Shown: positions 1 through 11,665 of the stretch, one piece after another
Layout: each line of letters opens with the position of its first letter
Numbering within the stretch: the stretch's first letter is position 1
Source: Panax quinquefolius
Taxonomy: Eukaryota; Streptophyta; Magnoliopsida; Apiales; Araliaceae
Direction: 5' to 3'
DNA: 64,000 nucleotides
Assembly (NCBI GenBank): GCA_020205615.1
Contig: CM035160.1
Span: forward strand, 6,984,437-7,048,436
Notes under the pieces: model-generated
The model's input: the letters and a program-made list of their open reading frames with translations, nothing else
Told to the model about the DNA's origin: nothing
Databases searched by the model: none
Program-made: the position numbers and the translations under genes

Positions 1-2325
1 ATATTTTATATTCTTTGTTGTTTGATAATTGTCATTACGGTATTTTTCATTATCGAAGCAATAATTCATATTATCTGAATAATATTATTAGATAACATTA
101 TTGGCAATGTCTAGAAAGTTACATCTAAGGAGAGGTTTGGTCACCTAATTGCGGCGCCCGATGAAGAAGAAATTCTTATTGGAAAGCCCCTCTTTCTGAG
201 GAGCTGCACGGTTGTCGATATTGTGATTACGTAATATTATTTGTGAATAATTAATTATTGATTTATATGATGAGGAAAATATTGATTTTATGTGGATATA
301 GATGGAAAAAATTTTTAAAATGACAATTGTTGAAAATTAATATTTTATCTTTTACGATAAAATAATTCGTTTTAAATATATTATTTTAATAATATATTAA
401 TGGTGATATTTTACAACGAATGTGGGATATATGAGTATCTGAGGAGGAAGAGTATTTTTGTTGCAATAAATGTTTAAAACATGTTAAACATGTCGGTGGA
501 CCCCATTTATTGGTGAAATTTGATTATAGCTTTGTAAAATCGCTTGGTTTGTGGATTTGGTCAATTTCTATTTGGAATTTGGAAAAACTTTCTTACTGCA
601 AAGTTGTAGAAAATTGAAATTCCTATAAAAACTCATGAGATTCAATTTTTCTGATGAAAGGGCTATTTATTATGAATTATTGAAGTTAGAAGCTCAAAAT
701 AATTGATTTTTGGGAGTTTAAAATATTTTTTTAAAAAAAACGTTTTTTGTTGTAATTGAGTGGCTCACATGTGTTATAAATGATCTGAAATCAGATTTCT
801 AAGGTGGGCTTGAATATTTTTAAAAATATTATTATTTTATTAAATTTTACGCTTTGGTGTTACAGCGTTTTCTATAAATAGGGTCTTGGGTTAGAATTGA
901 AAATCACACGAGAAGCTGAAGTTTTCTCTCTCTATATTATCGGCGTATTCTTGTGAGTATTTTGAGTATACTTTGAGTATTGCTAGGCGGTGCAAGTTCC
1001 TTGACCTTATACGGTATTACAAGTAAAATCTTGATCTTTTCGAGGTAAGGGATATTATTTTTTTTTAAATGATATTATTTCTTCATATCATTATCTTTGA
1101 AATATTGATCTGAAGTTTTTATCAAATTTGGAACTTTTTCATGTAAGGGTTACTATTCATGAGTTCTTATTCATGAGTTCTTATTCACGAGTTCTTATTC
1201 AGCGAGTTCTTATTCACGAGTTCTTATTCACGAGTACTATTAAGCGTGAAGCGTGAAGATGTTTTTGTGGAATTTCTATCTTTTGGTGTCGAGTTCTTAT
1301 TCACGTATCTGGCACTATTCACGTATCTGACACTATTCACGTATCTGATCTATTCATAGAAAAATAAAATTTCTTCTTTTAAATCCAAAACATCTATTAC
1401 GGATCTTACTAACTCGATTGTATCCATGTTTTGATCATTCTTGAATTTTACACCACTATGATTATTTTTGAGTATTTTTGGGCGTGGATAAAACCAAATA
1501 CGAATCCTTAATCCTTAATCCTTGTCATTTTGTTTCCTTTGGATTCGTTTCTTTAAAAAAAAATATTTTCATCATCCTCGGTCTTAAATGATGATATTAT
1601 GGAATATCTTTGGCACATAGTGCAAAGATGAATGATTTCTTAAGAATATCTTTGGCACATAGTGCAAAGATGAATGATTTCTGAAGAATATCTTTGGCTA
1701 GTAGTGCAAAGATGAGCAGTGTTTAAATGAACATGACCAGTGATGAATATCTTTGGCACATAGTGCAAATGAATATTTGATTCGGATGTATATTGATTGA
1801 TGTTACGAGGATAAAAAGATGAGCGATGAACTTTTAAATTCATACATAGAAGATAGTAGTTTGCATTCTCTACTTAACTCTTCTAATGAATTATTATTTC
1901 ATTGCGAATATTGATTTAAAATTTGTTGTCTATTGTATTACATTATATTTTTCTGTTGAAGACTAACGATAATTTGTTGTATATTATCTTAGTCATAATA
2001 TTCTTCTTGAGCTAGTTGAGCTCACCCTTTTCCTTTTGTTCCATTTTTCTCGGGAGGCGAGAATATATATATAGAATATATGCGAATGAAGGTTTTAGAA
2101 AGGTATTAGTATGGAATGAAGGTTTTAGAAAGGATTGTTTAGTAGTCCTCACCATTTTTGTAAAATAATGTATCGATAAATGTGATGAGGATTTATTTGA
2201 GTATAGATATTGTGCAGAAGATAATATTTGTATTCAAACTCACAGTTTTCTTGTTGTAATAATAAAGTTGTAGTTGTTTACATACCATGTATTGATTGAC
2301 AACTTCGAAATAGGTGATGTATACC
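1..2325 (+). repeat. Family-1 gypsy LTR, left-truncated fragment
   Basis: This stretch matches the solo LTR at 16698-19485 from about position 17172 of that copy onward, in the same orientation. The shared parts are the 'gaggtttggtcaccta' block, the TATA box, the 'ttcacgagttcttattc' minisatellite (about 1150-1330), the repeats ending in 'agtgcaaagatga' (about 1590-1770) and the 3' block before 'gatgtatacctat'. Its left end lies outside the window. It stops before the expected 'tttgggggcgtcaca' terminus and joins family-2 LTR sequence directly. The homology is seen directly; how the join arose is not shown by the sequence. Confidence 0.8.
873..880 (+). promoter_or_regulatory. LTR TATA box (family 1)
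   Basis: The string tataaata sits in 'tctataaatagggtc', at the same place as in the other family-1 LTRs. It would direct retrotransposon transcription starting about 30 bases downstream. Confidence 0.6.
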
Positions 2326-3627
2326 TATATTATTACATTGGAACATCACATGCATGTGTTTTTACCACAACTCTTTTGGTTAAAATTTTATTATTACATT
2401 GGAATATCTATCATGTGTGTTTTTACAGTTCGGATGGTTCCATCTTTATTATTACATTGGAACATCACATTATTATTGTGAATTTCACGACTGGTTCCGT
2501 TATTTATTATTACATTGGAATAACTTTTGCATTGGAATAATGCGATCATCGCATGCATGGTGATTTCTTTTGTTATTTCATTCTTTATTATACCTAGTTG
2601 GTTAAAACTTTGACTTATACTCCATGAAATTAGTGGAATATCCTTGATATTTGCGTTTCATCCGATATCTTTTCATGAAAATATTCTTACGATCATTCTT
2701 GAATTTTACTCTACAAAACAAAGTATCATGTTAATAATTTGGGCGTTAATAATTCTGGATAAAATAATTCTTGAACTTGTTTTATTGAATTCTTATATCA
2801 TTGTCATCATCCTCATGTTTATATTTTTTTGAAAGTCATCTGTGGCACATAGTGCATAGATGGACTTGGTATGATTATGACGAGAGATTATTCGGTGTAA
2901 TCATGGCCAGTAATGTTACAAATGATGTGGTAAAAATCCTCGATGGTCGTAGTGCATTGATGGATGAGTTGTTGGCATGATCATGACCATTAATGAATAC
3001 ACAAATATTCTTGGCGTAGTGCATGAATAATTGTGGTCGTGATCTTAAAGAATATCCTTGGCCGTAGTGCGCGGGGTGATTCGATGATGTGGAATATTTA
3101 TTAAAGTTTGAGTCTCGGCTATATAAAGATGATGAAAACCTTTTAAAACCTAAAAGATAGTAGACTTTATTTTCTACTTGACTCTTTTAATGGATTGCTT
3201 ATTCATTTATGCAGATTAAACTTGATGTCAATTGTATTTTATCGGTTTAACATTGTTGAAGACTATTGATAATTTATTACGCATTATCTTAGTCATAATA
3301 TTTCTTCTTGGGCTAGTTGAGCTCACCCTTTCTTTCCTTTCTCTTCGTGAAATGAGAATATAAATTTGGGACGAGTCGGGGAACAGATGATGGTCCAAGA
3401 TAGCATTAGTAGTCCTCACTATTACGTGAAATAGTGTGATAATAATTGTAATGAGGACTCCTTTTTGAGTTTGTATAATATCTAGTAGACGATATTTGTA
3501 TTTAAACTCGATTTATGTTATGTAAGTATTGTACCACAGCAGTTATGTTAATAAGTTGTATTTAAATTACGTACCATGTAAGTGGCGACCCAAGATGGGT
3601 GATGTATACCTAATTTTGGGGCGTCAC
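2326..3627 (+). repeat. Family-2 gypsy LTR, 3' part (5' LTR of element A)
   Basis: This matches the 3' half of the family-2 LTRs at 53454-54910 and 57760-59266. It has the 'tttattattacattggaat' subrepeats, the 'atggacttggtatgattatgac' block, the 'agtagtcctcactatt' block and the terminal 'gatgtatacctaattttggggcgtcac'. The 5' half is missing, being replaced by the family-1 LTR fragment on its left. It is followed at once by a degraded primer-binding site and gag, so it is the 5' LTR of element A. Confidence 0.75.
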
Positions 3628-3630
3628 GAT

Positions 3631-3642
3631 TAGATATCGAGC
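3631..3642 (+). other. Degraded primer-binding site of element A
   Basis: The string tagatatcgagc follows the LTR terminus and resembles the plant initiator-Met tRNA site tggtatcagagc seen intact in element F. It is followed by the 'ttagggatatgatcc' sequence that also follows the site in element F. Confidence 0.55.
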
Positions 3643-3811
3643 TTAGGGATATGATCCTGGATAAGATGTGAGAATAGTACTAGGAGGAGAGGCAGGGAAT
3701 ACCTTGCTAGTATGACCTACCTAAGTTTATGTGGTATTTTATTGGTCAGTCGAAGATAGGGATAATTTGTTACATGTCAATTAACCTTTTGTTTTGTGGC
3801 GATGTCTGAAA

Positions 3812-4960
3812 ATGACATCCGAGAATGTTGAGAATAGCAATGGAAGCAGAGGCGATCGTTGATTCACCATATCGATAATCGAGGATAATGTGCATCGAGG
3901 CGACAATCCTCATGCAACAACAACACTTGACCAAATGATGAATGATCAAATGTTCGGAGGCTTTATGCGATTTATGCAACAATGAAAGCGAGCGACTCTC
4001 ATCCAAAAATTAGGTGGAAACACGGAAAACTCTCGGCGGTCACCGCTAAACAATTCAAGGTGCCGGGACAACCCGGAGTTTAAGGGAGAGCAAAACCACT
4101 TACAGCGGAAGCATGGATAAAGCAGATTACAAGATATTTGATGTCTTGGGATGCTCACGAGGAGCAAAAGGTTCCACTTTCTTGCCTTTATGTTCTTGCG
4201 GAGAGGCGGATTCTTGGTGGGAATCGGTAAAAGCGTACTCGACTTCTTTGTCTTGAAGATATCTTGGGAGAAGTTCGAGAGGCATTCAACGACAAATACT
4301 TTCACGAAAGTATTACGCCACATGAAGGAGGTGGAGTTTATCAAGTTGGAACAAAACAATATGGCCAGAGTGTCGCAATCTGAGGCAAAATTTGCGGAGT
4401 TATCACGGTTTAAGTCCCACTTTGGTGGATAATGAAGAGAAGAATGGCGAATGTTTTTAAGAGGTTTGAAGCGGGAGATCGTCGACATCTTATTTCTCAT
4501 AAACCGTGTTTATATTCGGATGTTGTAAATAGGGCTCGATTAGTGGAGCGCGATAATGAGTCAACCTGACTAAAAGAAGCGGTAAGCAAAATTATAATAC
4601 CGGTGAGTAGTAGTCATCGAAGCGGTGACAACAAGCGTGGAGGAATCAACGAGGCCGAGATATGGTAACCACTTGGTGGTAATCGTGGCCAAAACAATAA
4701 GAATGGACATTTCAAGAAAGCAGAGATTCAACAATGGTGGAAAGGCGTCGGCACCGGCCCCATTGTTAAGAAAGGAGAAAGACCACTATCGTATGTTTCA
4801 AATGCGGAGAGAGGGACACATCGGTCAAACTGTGCCATGCCGTCAAAAGCATGTTATAATTGTGGAAGAGAAGGTCACTTAGCTTGATTTTGTCGTTCAT
4901 CAAGACAAATTCAGCTAGGATGGAGGCACCAAAAGTAGTCTTAGAAAATTCAAACCCAGT
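3812..4960 (+). pseudogene. gag: gag, element A (frameshifted)
   Basis: The likely start is the ATG at 3812, which opens MTSENVENSNG. The same opening is found at the matching place in element F on the minus strand (ATG at 15532), which supports this start. The reading is stopped within about 17 codons. Later pieces match the retrotransposon gag domain, including a tryptophan-rich 'aeawikqi..ylmswda' stretch near 4100-4150, and the end carries nucleocapsid zinc knuckles. The second knuckle (4852-4893) keeps CYNC and the later His and Cys, with a stop codon inside it. Gag would form the virus-like particle in which reverse transcription occurs. The gene is broken. Confidence 0.75.
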
Positions 4961-4980
4961 TAGTGCAAGAGGAGGCGTTT

Positions 4981-5450
4981 GTTGTGACCTCCCGAGAGCA
5001 AGGAACCCGAATGAGGTCATCACGGGTAAGCTTATCATAAACTCTAATGAAGTCTATACTTTATTTGATCTGGGTTCTACCCATTCTTTTATTTCTCTAC
5101 TTTGCGCTCATAGATTAAATTTGACTCGGAGAAATTAGACTTTGACTTATCTGTGGAAACTCCGTTGGGAGAAACCTTCATTACATCCACTTTGTTTATA
5201 AGTCTTGTTTGGTTCAAATCGGTACCCTCACATTACTTCGTCGATCTTATTTCATTAAAAATACTTGCGTTTGGCGTGATTACAAGGATTGATTGGTTAA
5301 CTACTTATCATGCAAAAATTGATTGTTTTCGTAAGGTTGTTAGCTTTCATATTCCTAATCAACCTATTATCTTGAATTCAAACGACGAAACCATTAAAAT
5401 CAATCACGGTCATCTCGAAGCCGTATAAAGCTATTCGTTTATTGAAAAGC
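4981..5450 (+). pseudogene. Aspartic protease region, element A
   Basis: A stretch reading VYTLFDLGSTHSFIS (around 5052-5096) corresponds to the retropepsin active site. The catalytic D-T-G triplet reads D-L-G here but DTG in the copies at 44622 and 14268. A second segment (about 5153-5428) continues the domain with DWLTTYHAKIDCF. The protease would cut the Gag-Pol polyprotein. The frame breaks between the two segments. Confidence 0.7.
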
Positions 5451-5599
5451 GGATGTCAAGCTTTCTTAGCTCATATCACAGATTTAAATAAAAATAAATC
5501 GGTTTTAAACGATATTCCTATTGTTAATAAATTTCACGATTATTCTGAAGAACTTCTGGCCTACCCCGAGGCGTGAAATTGAATTTTGTATCGACCTTG

Positions 5600-6740
5600 A
5601 ACCCGTGACAAAACCTATTTCCAAAGCCCATGTCGAATAGCTCTATTGAACTTGAGGAGTTAAAGACCCAATGCGAGGAATTGTTAGACATTGGCTTTAT
5701 TCGTCCTAGTACTTCTCCTTGGGGTGCTCCTGTTACTATTAAGTGAAGAAGAAAGATGGGAGTATGCGACTTTGTATTGATTATCGGGAGTTGAATCATG
5801 TCACCATCAAAAATAGGTATCCATTGCCACGTATTGATGACTGTTTGACCCGATTGCAAGGAGCCAAATTCTTTTCAAAGATTGATATTAGTTAGGATAT
5901 CACCAATTGAAGATTAGAACCACGACATTCCAAAGGCGACTTTCGAACTTCGATGCGGGCATTATGAATTCCTAGTCATGTCCTTTGGATTGACTAATGC
6001 TCCTCTTTGCCTTCATGGATATGATGAACCGAGTATTCAAGGAATATTTAGATCACTTTGTGGTCATCTTTATTGATGACATCCTTATTTATTCCAAAAG
6101 CCGTGAAGATCATGAAGCAACACTTGAGGTGACACTCCAAAAGCTTCGTGAATATAAGCTTTATGCGAAGTTGAAGAAATGCGAGTTACGGCAGAAGAAG
6201 TAGCATTCCTTGGGCACGTGGTATCAAGTCATGGAATATCTGTTGACCCAAAGAAGATTGAAGCTATTCAAAGTTGGAACAACTTCAAATCGATGGCCGA
6301 AATCGTAGCTTTCTCGGATTAAATTTGGTTATTATCGGAGATTCGTGGAAGGATTTTCTCGAATCGCTACTCCATTGACTCGGATGACTCGAAAAGATCT
6401 GAAAGTTCGGTTGGAGGCGAAGAATGTGAGAAGAGTTTTCAAGAACTCGAGAGGAGACTTATTTCAAGACTGTTACGACAATACCATCTCGGCTCGGAGG
6501 ATTTGTCATCTACTGATGATGTTTTGGGCAAAGGGTTGGGATGTGTTCTTATGCAACATGGAAAAGTTACACTTTATGCCTCATGACAACTCAAAGAATA
6601 TGAGAGGAATTATCCTACTCGCTGATCTAGAGTTAGCGGTTGTTATCTTCTTGACTTAAAATTTGGAGGCATTACTTGTATGGGGAGAAAGTGGAGATCT
6701 TTACGGATCATAAAAGCCTCAAATATTTCTTCACTCAAAA
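5600..6740 (+). pseudogene. Reverse transcriptase and RNase H, element A
   Basis: Segments match the intact frame at 45191-46276. They include '[16 protein letters not shown]' near 5770, the catalytic FIDD box at 6069-6080, 'faeivafsd..[12 protein letters not shown]' near 6300-6360 and the RNase H end '[13 protein letters not shown]' near 6700. The FIDD box is intact here, unlike in the copy at 45191. At least five frameshifts or stops interrupt the region. Confidence 0.75.
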
Positions 6741-6899
6741 GGAACTCAACATGCGACAACGACGTTGGCTTGAAGCTGTTGAAAGATTATGATCGTACCA
6801 TCCATACCATCACGGAAAAGCGAGCGTGGTAGTGGCGCGTTGAGTAGAAAATCATATGCAAATCTGAGTGCGATATTGACAACGCAAAGCCCATTTTGT

Positions 6900-8302
6900 G
6901 TGACTTGCAAAGGATGGAGTTAGAGTTAAATACTCGAGGGGATGCATGTGATGATAAGCGAGTATCTGAGTAGAGAACAGACTTTAATCGATAAAGTTAA
7001 AGGCTGCTCGAAGCTTCTGGACACGGAGGTGATGCGTATGAGGAAGAAAGTGCAAGAAGGTGCTTTATCTTGAAGCAAGAATCGATGAAGAAGGAATACT
7101 TGAGTCGACTCAGGACTTTGTGTTCTAATGACCACGATTTAAAGTATAATATCATGATGGAGGCGCCTGACACACCATTTGCAATCCATCTCAGGAGTAC
7201 CAAAATGTATCATGATATTAAATCATACATTTTGGTGGAAGCAATATGAAGAGAGAGATAGCGTTATTTATCTCAAGGTGTCTAACTTGTCAACGAAGTT
7301 AAAGCGGAGCATCAAGTACCAAAAGGTCCATTGCAACCACTTGAAATTCGAATGGAAGTGGGAGCACATTACCATGGATTTTGTTCTGGGGTCTTCCTAA
7401 GGTTTCTCAAGGCATTGATGCGATTTGGGTCATTGTTGATAGATTGACCAAGTCCGCTCATTTCTTACCGATCGAAAAACTTATACACTTGAACGTCTTG
7501 CTTCAGAGTATACATAAACGAGATTGTAAGATCGCATGGTATCTTAGGTATCCATAGTTTCGATCGAGACCCAAGATTCACTTCACGATTTTGGGTTAGT
7601 TTGCAAAAAGCTATGGGCACAGACTTACGATTTAGCTTCAAGCGTATCATCCTCGAGACGGACGGACGATCGGAGAGGACTATTCAAACTCTTGAAGATC
7701 TATTAAGACTTTGTGTCCTTGATTTCAAGGCGAGTTAGGACAAGTTCTTACCATTGGTGGAGTTTTCCTACAACAACGATTATCAAGCAAGTATTTGCAT
7801 GGCTCCATTCGAAGCGTTGTATGGAAGAAAGTGTCGTTCTCGATATCTTTGGGATGAGTGGGTGAAGCAACGTTGTTGGGACCGGAGTTGATACGTATGA
7901 CTACGGAAAAGATTCAAACGATCCGACAACGTATAAAAACTCCTCACAAAATCGACAAAAGAGTTATCTTGATCTTCATCGAAAGGACGTGGAATTCGAT
8001 ATAGGAGATCATGTGTTGTTAAAAGTTGCTCCATGGAAAGGAGTTACAAGATTTGGAAAGAGAGGAAAACTTAATCCTCGATTCATCGGTCCATTTTAAT
8101 CCTCGATCGAGTAGGAACGTAGCTATAGACTCGCTTTCATGAAATATGTCTAAATGTTCATAACGTTTTTCACATATCCATGTTACGTAAATATGTGAAA
8201 GACCCGAACCACATTATTGAGTTAGAACCGGACGAAATAGCGGAAGATTTGACGTATGAAGAAGTTCCTGTTCAAATTTTGGATAAGAAGGAACATATTT
8301 TG
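6900..8302 (+). pseudogene. Integrase with partial chromodomain, element A
   Basis: Pieces match Ty3/gypsy integrase. There is a zinc-binding segment ending in CLTCQR-like sequence (about 7170-7310), a first catalytic Asp in 'itMDFvlg' (about 7370), a second in 'SIeTQD/drDPRFts' (about 7560) and a Glu in the '[13 protein letters not shown]' segment (about 7670-7710). The C-terminal tail contains 'mlrkyvkdpnhiielepde' (8180-8236), which precedes a chromodomain in the other copies. The chromodomain is cut by the break at about 8302. Frames are broken throughout. Confidence 0.7.
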
Positions 8303-8779
8303 ACATGGTCAAAATATGAAAAGGAGTTGATCAAAATAATTTTGATTCGGATGTGCCACCACTTGATCAAAATAATCTAAGAGGTATAAGAAAAGGAGTT
8401 GCATAGTTGATGTAATTGACAAAAGTTGTCTACCTATTTATTTATATATAGTTTGTTGTGTCACCACAAGACTATATACATTTGAAATGGGATCCTTATT
8501 CTCACTAGCAAATCTTTAATTAGATTTTGCCGAACTATATACGTGAGGGTAATATAGTTTGAAGAAAATAGTGGAAGATACCAATTTAAAACAAGACCTA
8601 AATTATTTTGGTAATTAATAAAAGAATGTATGTTAAAATGTTGTTAATTACAAATTCATTTACAGAATTTTACAATGTCTAAAATTACTATCACTGCGTA
8701 GCATATTAGATGCTAAATTAACCGGACCTAATTAAACGGATTGGTTAAGGAATTTGAGAATAGTTCTCATAGTTGAAAA
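8303..8779. other. No recognised gene; left flank of copia remnant
   Basis: This AT-rich stretch lies between the broken gypsy tail and the first recognisable copia gag codons. It contains a short direct repeat of 'ttgatcaaaataat' near 8329-8379. It does not resemble the copia LTR at 11666-13550, so the copia 5' LTR appears to be missing. I see no coding signal in it. Confidence 0.5.
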
Positions 8780-9490
8780 GCTATCTTATGTCCTTAATAT
8801 GCCTATCCCTGCAATGGTTGCGCATAATGCCTCGAGGAAGAGATTGCTACTTTTAGAAAGTGGCAAGATGATGCACGATTAGCTCGATGCATCATGCTCG
8901 CATCCATGATATGAACGAGCTTCAAATCGGCAGATGAAACTATGGATGCTCTTCTACTATACTCTCGCACATCAAGTAGTTGATGGTGAGGAAAGTGGGG
9001 TGATAGATATCGGATATCTAAGGAGCTCTTCCGATCTAGAATGGCCAATGGCACTATAAATGATGACAAAAGTTCTTAACATAATCAATTTGATTGATCA
9101 ATTAGACAACTGGTTTTGTCACGGATGGAGAGTTGAGCCAAGATTTGATCTTGCACTCACTCCCGGACTCCTTTCACAATTGTTGTGAATTTTTCATATG
9201 AACAAGCTAGATATCGCCTTTCGATTTGCTTAACATGTTGAAAAATGTTGAGAGTCACTTTCCAACCAAGAAAGACCAAGTCTTACCTTAGGTAGGGGCC
9301 AAAGGATCTTCCTCGAAAGAAGAAGAACGATTCAAAGAAGGTAAATAGAAAGGCGTAAACAAAGGATAATAAGAACCAAAAGCGATACGGATAAGAAAGG
9401 AGTTTGCTTCCACCGCAATAAGCTTCGACACTTTGGAAAGAAAGCTGCGAAAGCGTCTTTGCAGAGGCTAACCAAAGAAGCTTAGTGAAG
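8780..9490 (+). pseudogene. gag: copia gag remnant
   Basis: Translated pieces follow the plant copia gag (UBN2-type) pattern. They include 'lniinLIDQLdn' near 9075-9110, 'HMNKLDIA' near 9197-9222, and 'esl.nqe' leading to a lysine-rich stretch near 9330-9390. A zinc knuckle at about 9404-9445 reads CFHRNKLRHFG, in which the second Cys of the usual CX2C is Arg. The frame changes several times. It would have formed the particle shell and bound RNA. Confidence 0.65.
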
Positions 9491-9539
9491 TTTCGGTTCT
9501 AATCTGATTTTTGTTCATGATTGAAATAAATTTTTCTTT

Positions 9540-11665
9540 AAGTCAAGGTTTACTTGGGTATTGGATACTGACTTTGGTTATCATAAATATAGATTTATGA
9601 AGGACCAAATAGAAGTAGAAAGCTAAACAAGTATAAGTAATCATGTGTGGGAAATGAAGCAAAGGTTGCAACATTAGCCATAGAAACTTATAGTTTAAGC
9701 ATCGCCTACTGAGCAAATCTATTAAGTCAATAAGTTGTTATTGTATTTTAGTTCTCGTTGAAAACATTATTTCCATTTTATTGTTGGACAATGAAATCTT
9801 TGGTATTATATTTAAGAACAATTGTTGTTCTATTTATAATGATAATGTTTTATATAGAACCTGAAATATTACTTAATAGATTTTGTATACTGACTTACGT
9901 GGAAAATTATTTTATAAATTGAACAAAATAATATAAGAAAAGGAGATGATCATTCAAAGAGTTGAATATATGTATTTTTGAAATACAAGTGTGAATTATT
10001 TGAAAGGTTCAAAGAATTCAGAAGTGAAACAAATTGACAATGTATTAAGATTCTTTGATTAGATCAAGGAATAAATACTTGTGCAATAAGTTTCTGGATC
10101 ATCTCAAATGGTTTTCTCATAATGGACACATCCTGATACGCAATAATTGATTGATGTATCTGAAAGGAAAAATCATACCTTGTTGGACATGGTACGGTCC
10201 ATAATGATTTTACCGACATTCCAAAGATCCTTCAGGATCATGTCCTAGAAATGGTGACATCTCTACAAAATGGTAACCTCAAAATCAGGCCCCCAAGACT
10301 CCATAAAAGTTATGGATGGGAGGATTCCTAATCTTAAGTATGTTAAGATAAGGGTTGTCCAACTTATGTGAAAAGTTTTCAAAGGATAAGCTTGGGACAA
10401 GATTTGACAAGTACAAATTTGTGGGACATCTTAAAGTAAGTTTAGGGTATATGTTCTATAATTCTACTTAGCAAAAGGTGTTTGTTACGAAACACGCCGC
10501 TTACAAGATAAAGGTGTTTATCATTAAAAGGCTTTAGTGGGAGGATAATAGATCTTGAAAAGTTCAAGAACCACAAAACACTATAAGTCAAATAAGAGGA
10601 ACACAGTAGATAGACCTATTATACCACAACCAATCGTAATCTTCGAATAGTACAAGAAGATACCTAGGAGGTATGGATTCATCATGGATGATGATGATGA
10701 GGTACACATCATAGAAGATGATGATCCAGAGTTACATTCGATGAGGTAAGACTTCTAGTGTGTACAAAAGGGTCAGTGGGAGCGTCGTGAAATTTCTAGT
10801 ATTATATGTTGATATACTACGGATGAGGAATTACTTATCAATGCTACAATCAGAAAAGATAAAGTTGTCTAAACATTCCTCCATGAATGATTTGGGAAGA
10901 GTATCTTAATTGGGGATGCAAATCTATATAGATAGATTCAAGAGGATGCTCGACTTAACCCAAGGAACGATATTCATTTTATGCTAAAGTCGTTTAGCAT
11001 GGCAAACTCCAAGAGATGTCTCATGTCGATGAGCTATGGAGTGTATCTCTCTAATAATCCCCACGCTCTCTCGAAAGAGAGGTCGCATGAGTGGACAATC
11101 ATGTATGCAATGAAATATCTGAGACCGATGTTGATCACCATATTCGGAGAAGTTCACTATGAGTTAGTGAAAACATCTTAAAGTGCTTAACCGGCACTAA
11201 GGATGTGATCATATTCATGGTGGGTCTAAATTAAAACTAGAGGGCTTAACGGACTCAAGTTTTTCGAATGCACCAAGACGACAGAAAATCTACTTTAAGG
11301 TAAAGTGTTACCTTGAACAATGGTGTAGTGAATTTGAAAGGTTCCAAACAGCAAAGAGTTGCTGGTTTAGTGATAAAGACAAAGTAAGTAGCTATAAATG
11401 AAGGCGCAAGTTGATTGTTTAGATTAAAAGTTTATTACGTAACTAGAATAGTTCCTAAGTCTCATCTTGGATCTAAACATGTGTTGTGGCACTTTCATTT
11501 GATTATTAGAATCATTGAAAGATGGGAAATCACTATAGAGATAGTGGACTCTCATGAACAACATTACATATCCATTAACTAAAGCTTATCCAACAAAGGG
11601 ATAATCGTCACTTGAGAAGAAGAGTATAAGTTACCATGACGATTGGCTTTAGTGCAGTGGGAGAT
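9540..11665 (+). pseudogene. pol: copia pol remnant (integrase C-terminus, RT, RNase H)
   Basis: Near 10321-10480 the translation gives 'IPNLKYVKIRGCPTYVKSF', the conserved patch after the copia integrase core. Near 10690 a run of Asp codons reads MDDDDEVHIIEDDD, typical of the linker before RT. The RT motif at about 10803-10820 reads LYVDI, where family members have YVDD, so a catalytic Asp is missing. Later pieces are 'skhSSMNDLGrvs', 'iDRfKRMLdLTQgT' and 'MYAMKYLRPM'. RNase H residues follow to about 11600. The region has many stops and is not functional as read. Confidence 0.7.
10981..11181 (+). pseudogene. copia RT C-terminal open fragment
   Basis: A 66-codon open stretch encodes 'mlksFSMANSKRCLMSM' and 'tIMYAMKYLRPMLI', which is the segment after the copia YVDD box (family pattern FsMenSKrGflPMs ... 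IMYAM). It is the longest unbroken piece of this copia pol and has no start codon of its own in the biological sense. Confidence 0.65.

Larger units (their letters stand above)
3628..8302 (+). mobile_element. Ty3/gypsy chromovirus internal region, element A (decayed)
   Basis: Gag, protease, reverse transcriptase, RNase H, integrase and the start of a chromodomain appear in the order typical of Ty3/gypsy, scattered over all three frames. The body parallels the more intact copy at 44240-47974. It breaks off at about 8302, inside the chromodomain-like tail after the 'kkehi' codons, where unrelated sequence leading into a copia element begins. There is no 3' LTR. The element cannot be autonomous as read. 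Many of the frame breaks fall at CG or CTG/CAG sites, so some may be sequencing error. Confidence 0.85.

Noticed and set aside
1590..1843. Regularly spaced repeats in the family-1 LTRs look CRISPR-like (short repeat, variable spacer).
   Set aside because: The units are diverged, there are only about four, they occur at the same place in every family-1 LTR, and the DNA is plant nuclear. They are LTR subrepeats.
3628..8302. An endogenous pararetrovirus (Caulimoviridae) as the source of the RT, RNase H and zinc-knuckle sequence.
   Set aside because: LTRs, a primer-binding site, an integrase and a chromodomain-type tail are present in these copies, and no movement-protein sequence was seen. They are Ty3/gypsy elements.
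1..8302. Fungal-type repeat-induced point mutation as the cause of element decay.
   Set aside because: The changes are not plain C-to-T transitions but mixed small scrambles at CG and CHG sites, and the genes are plant genes.
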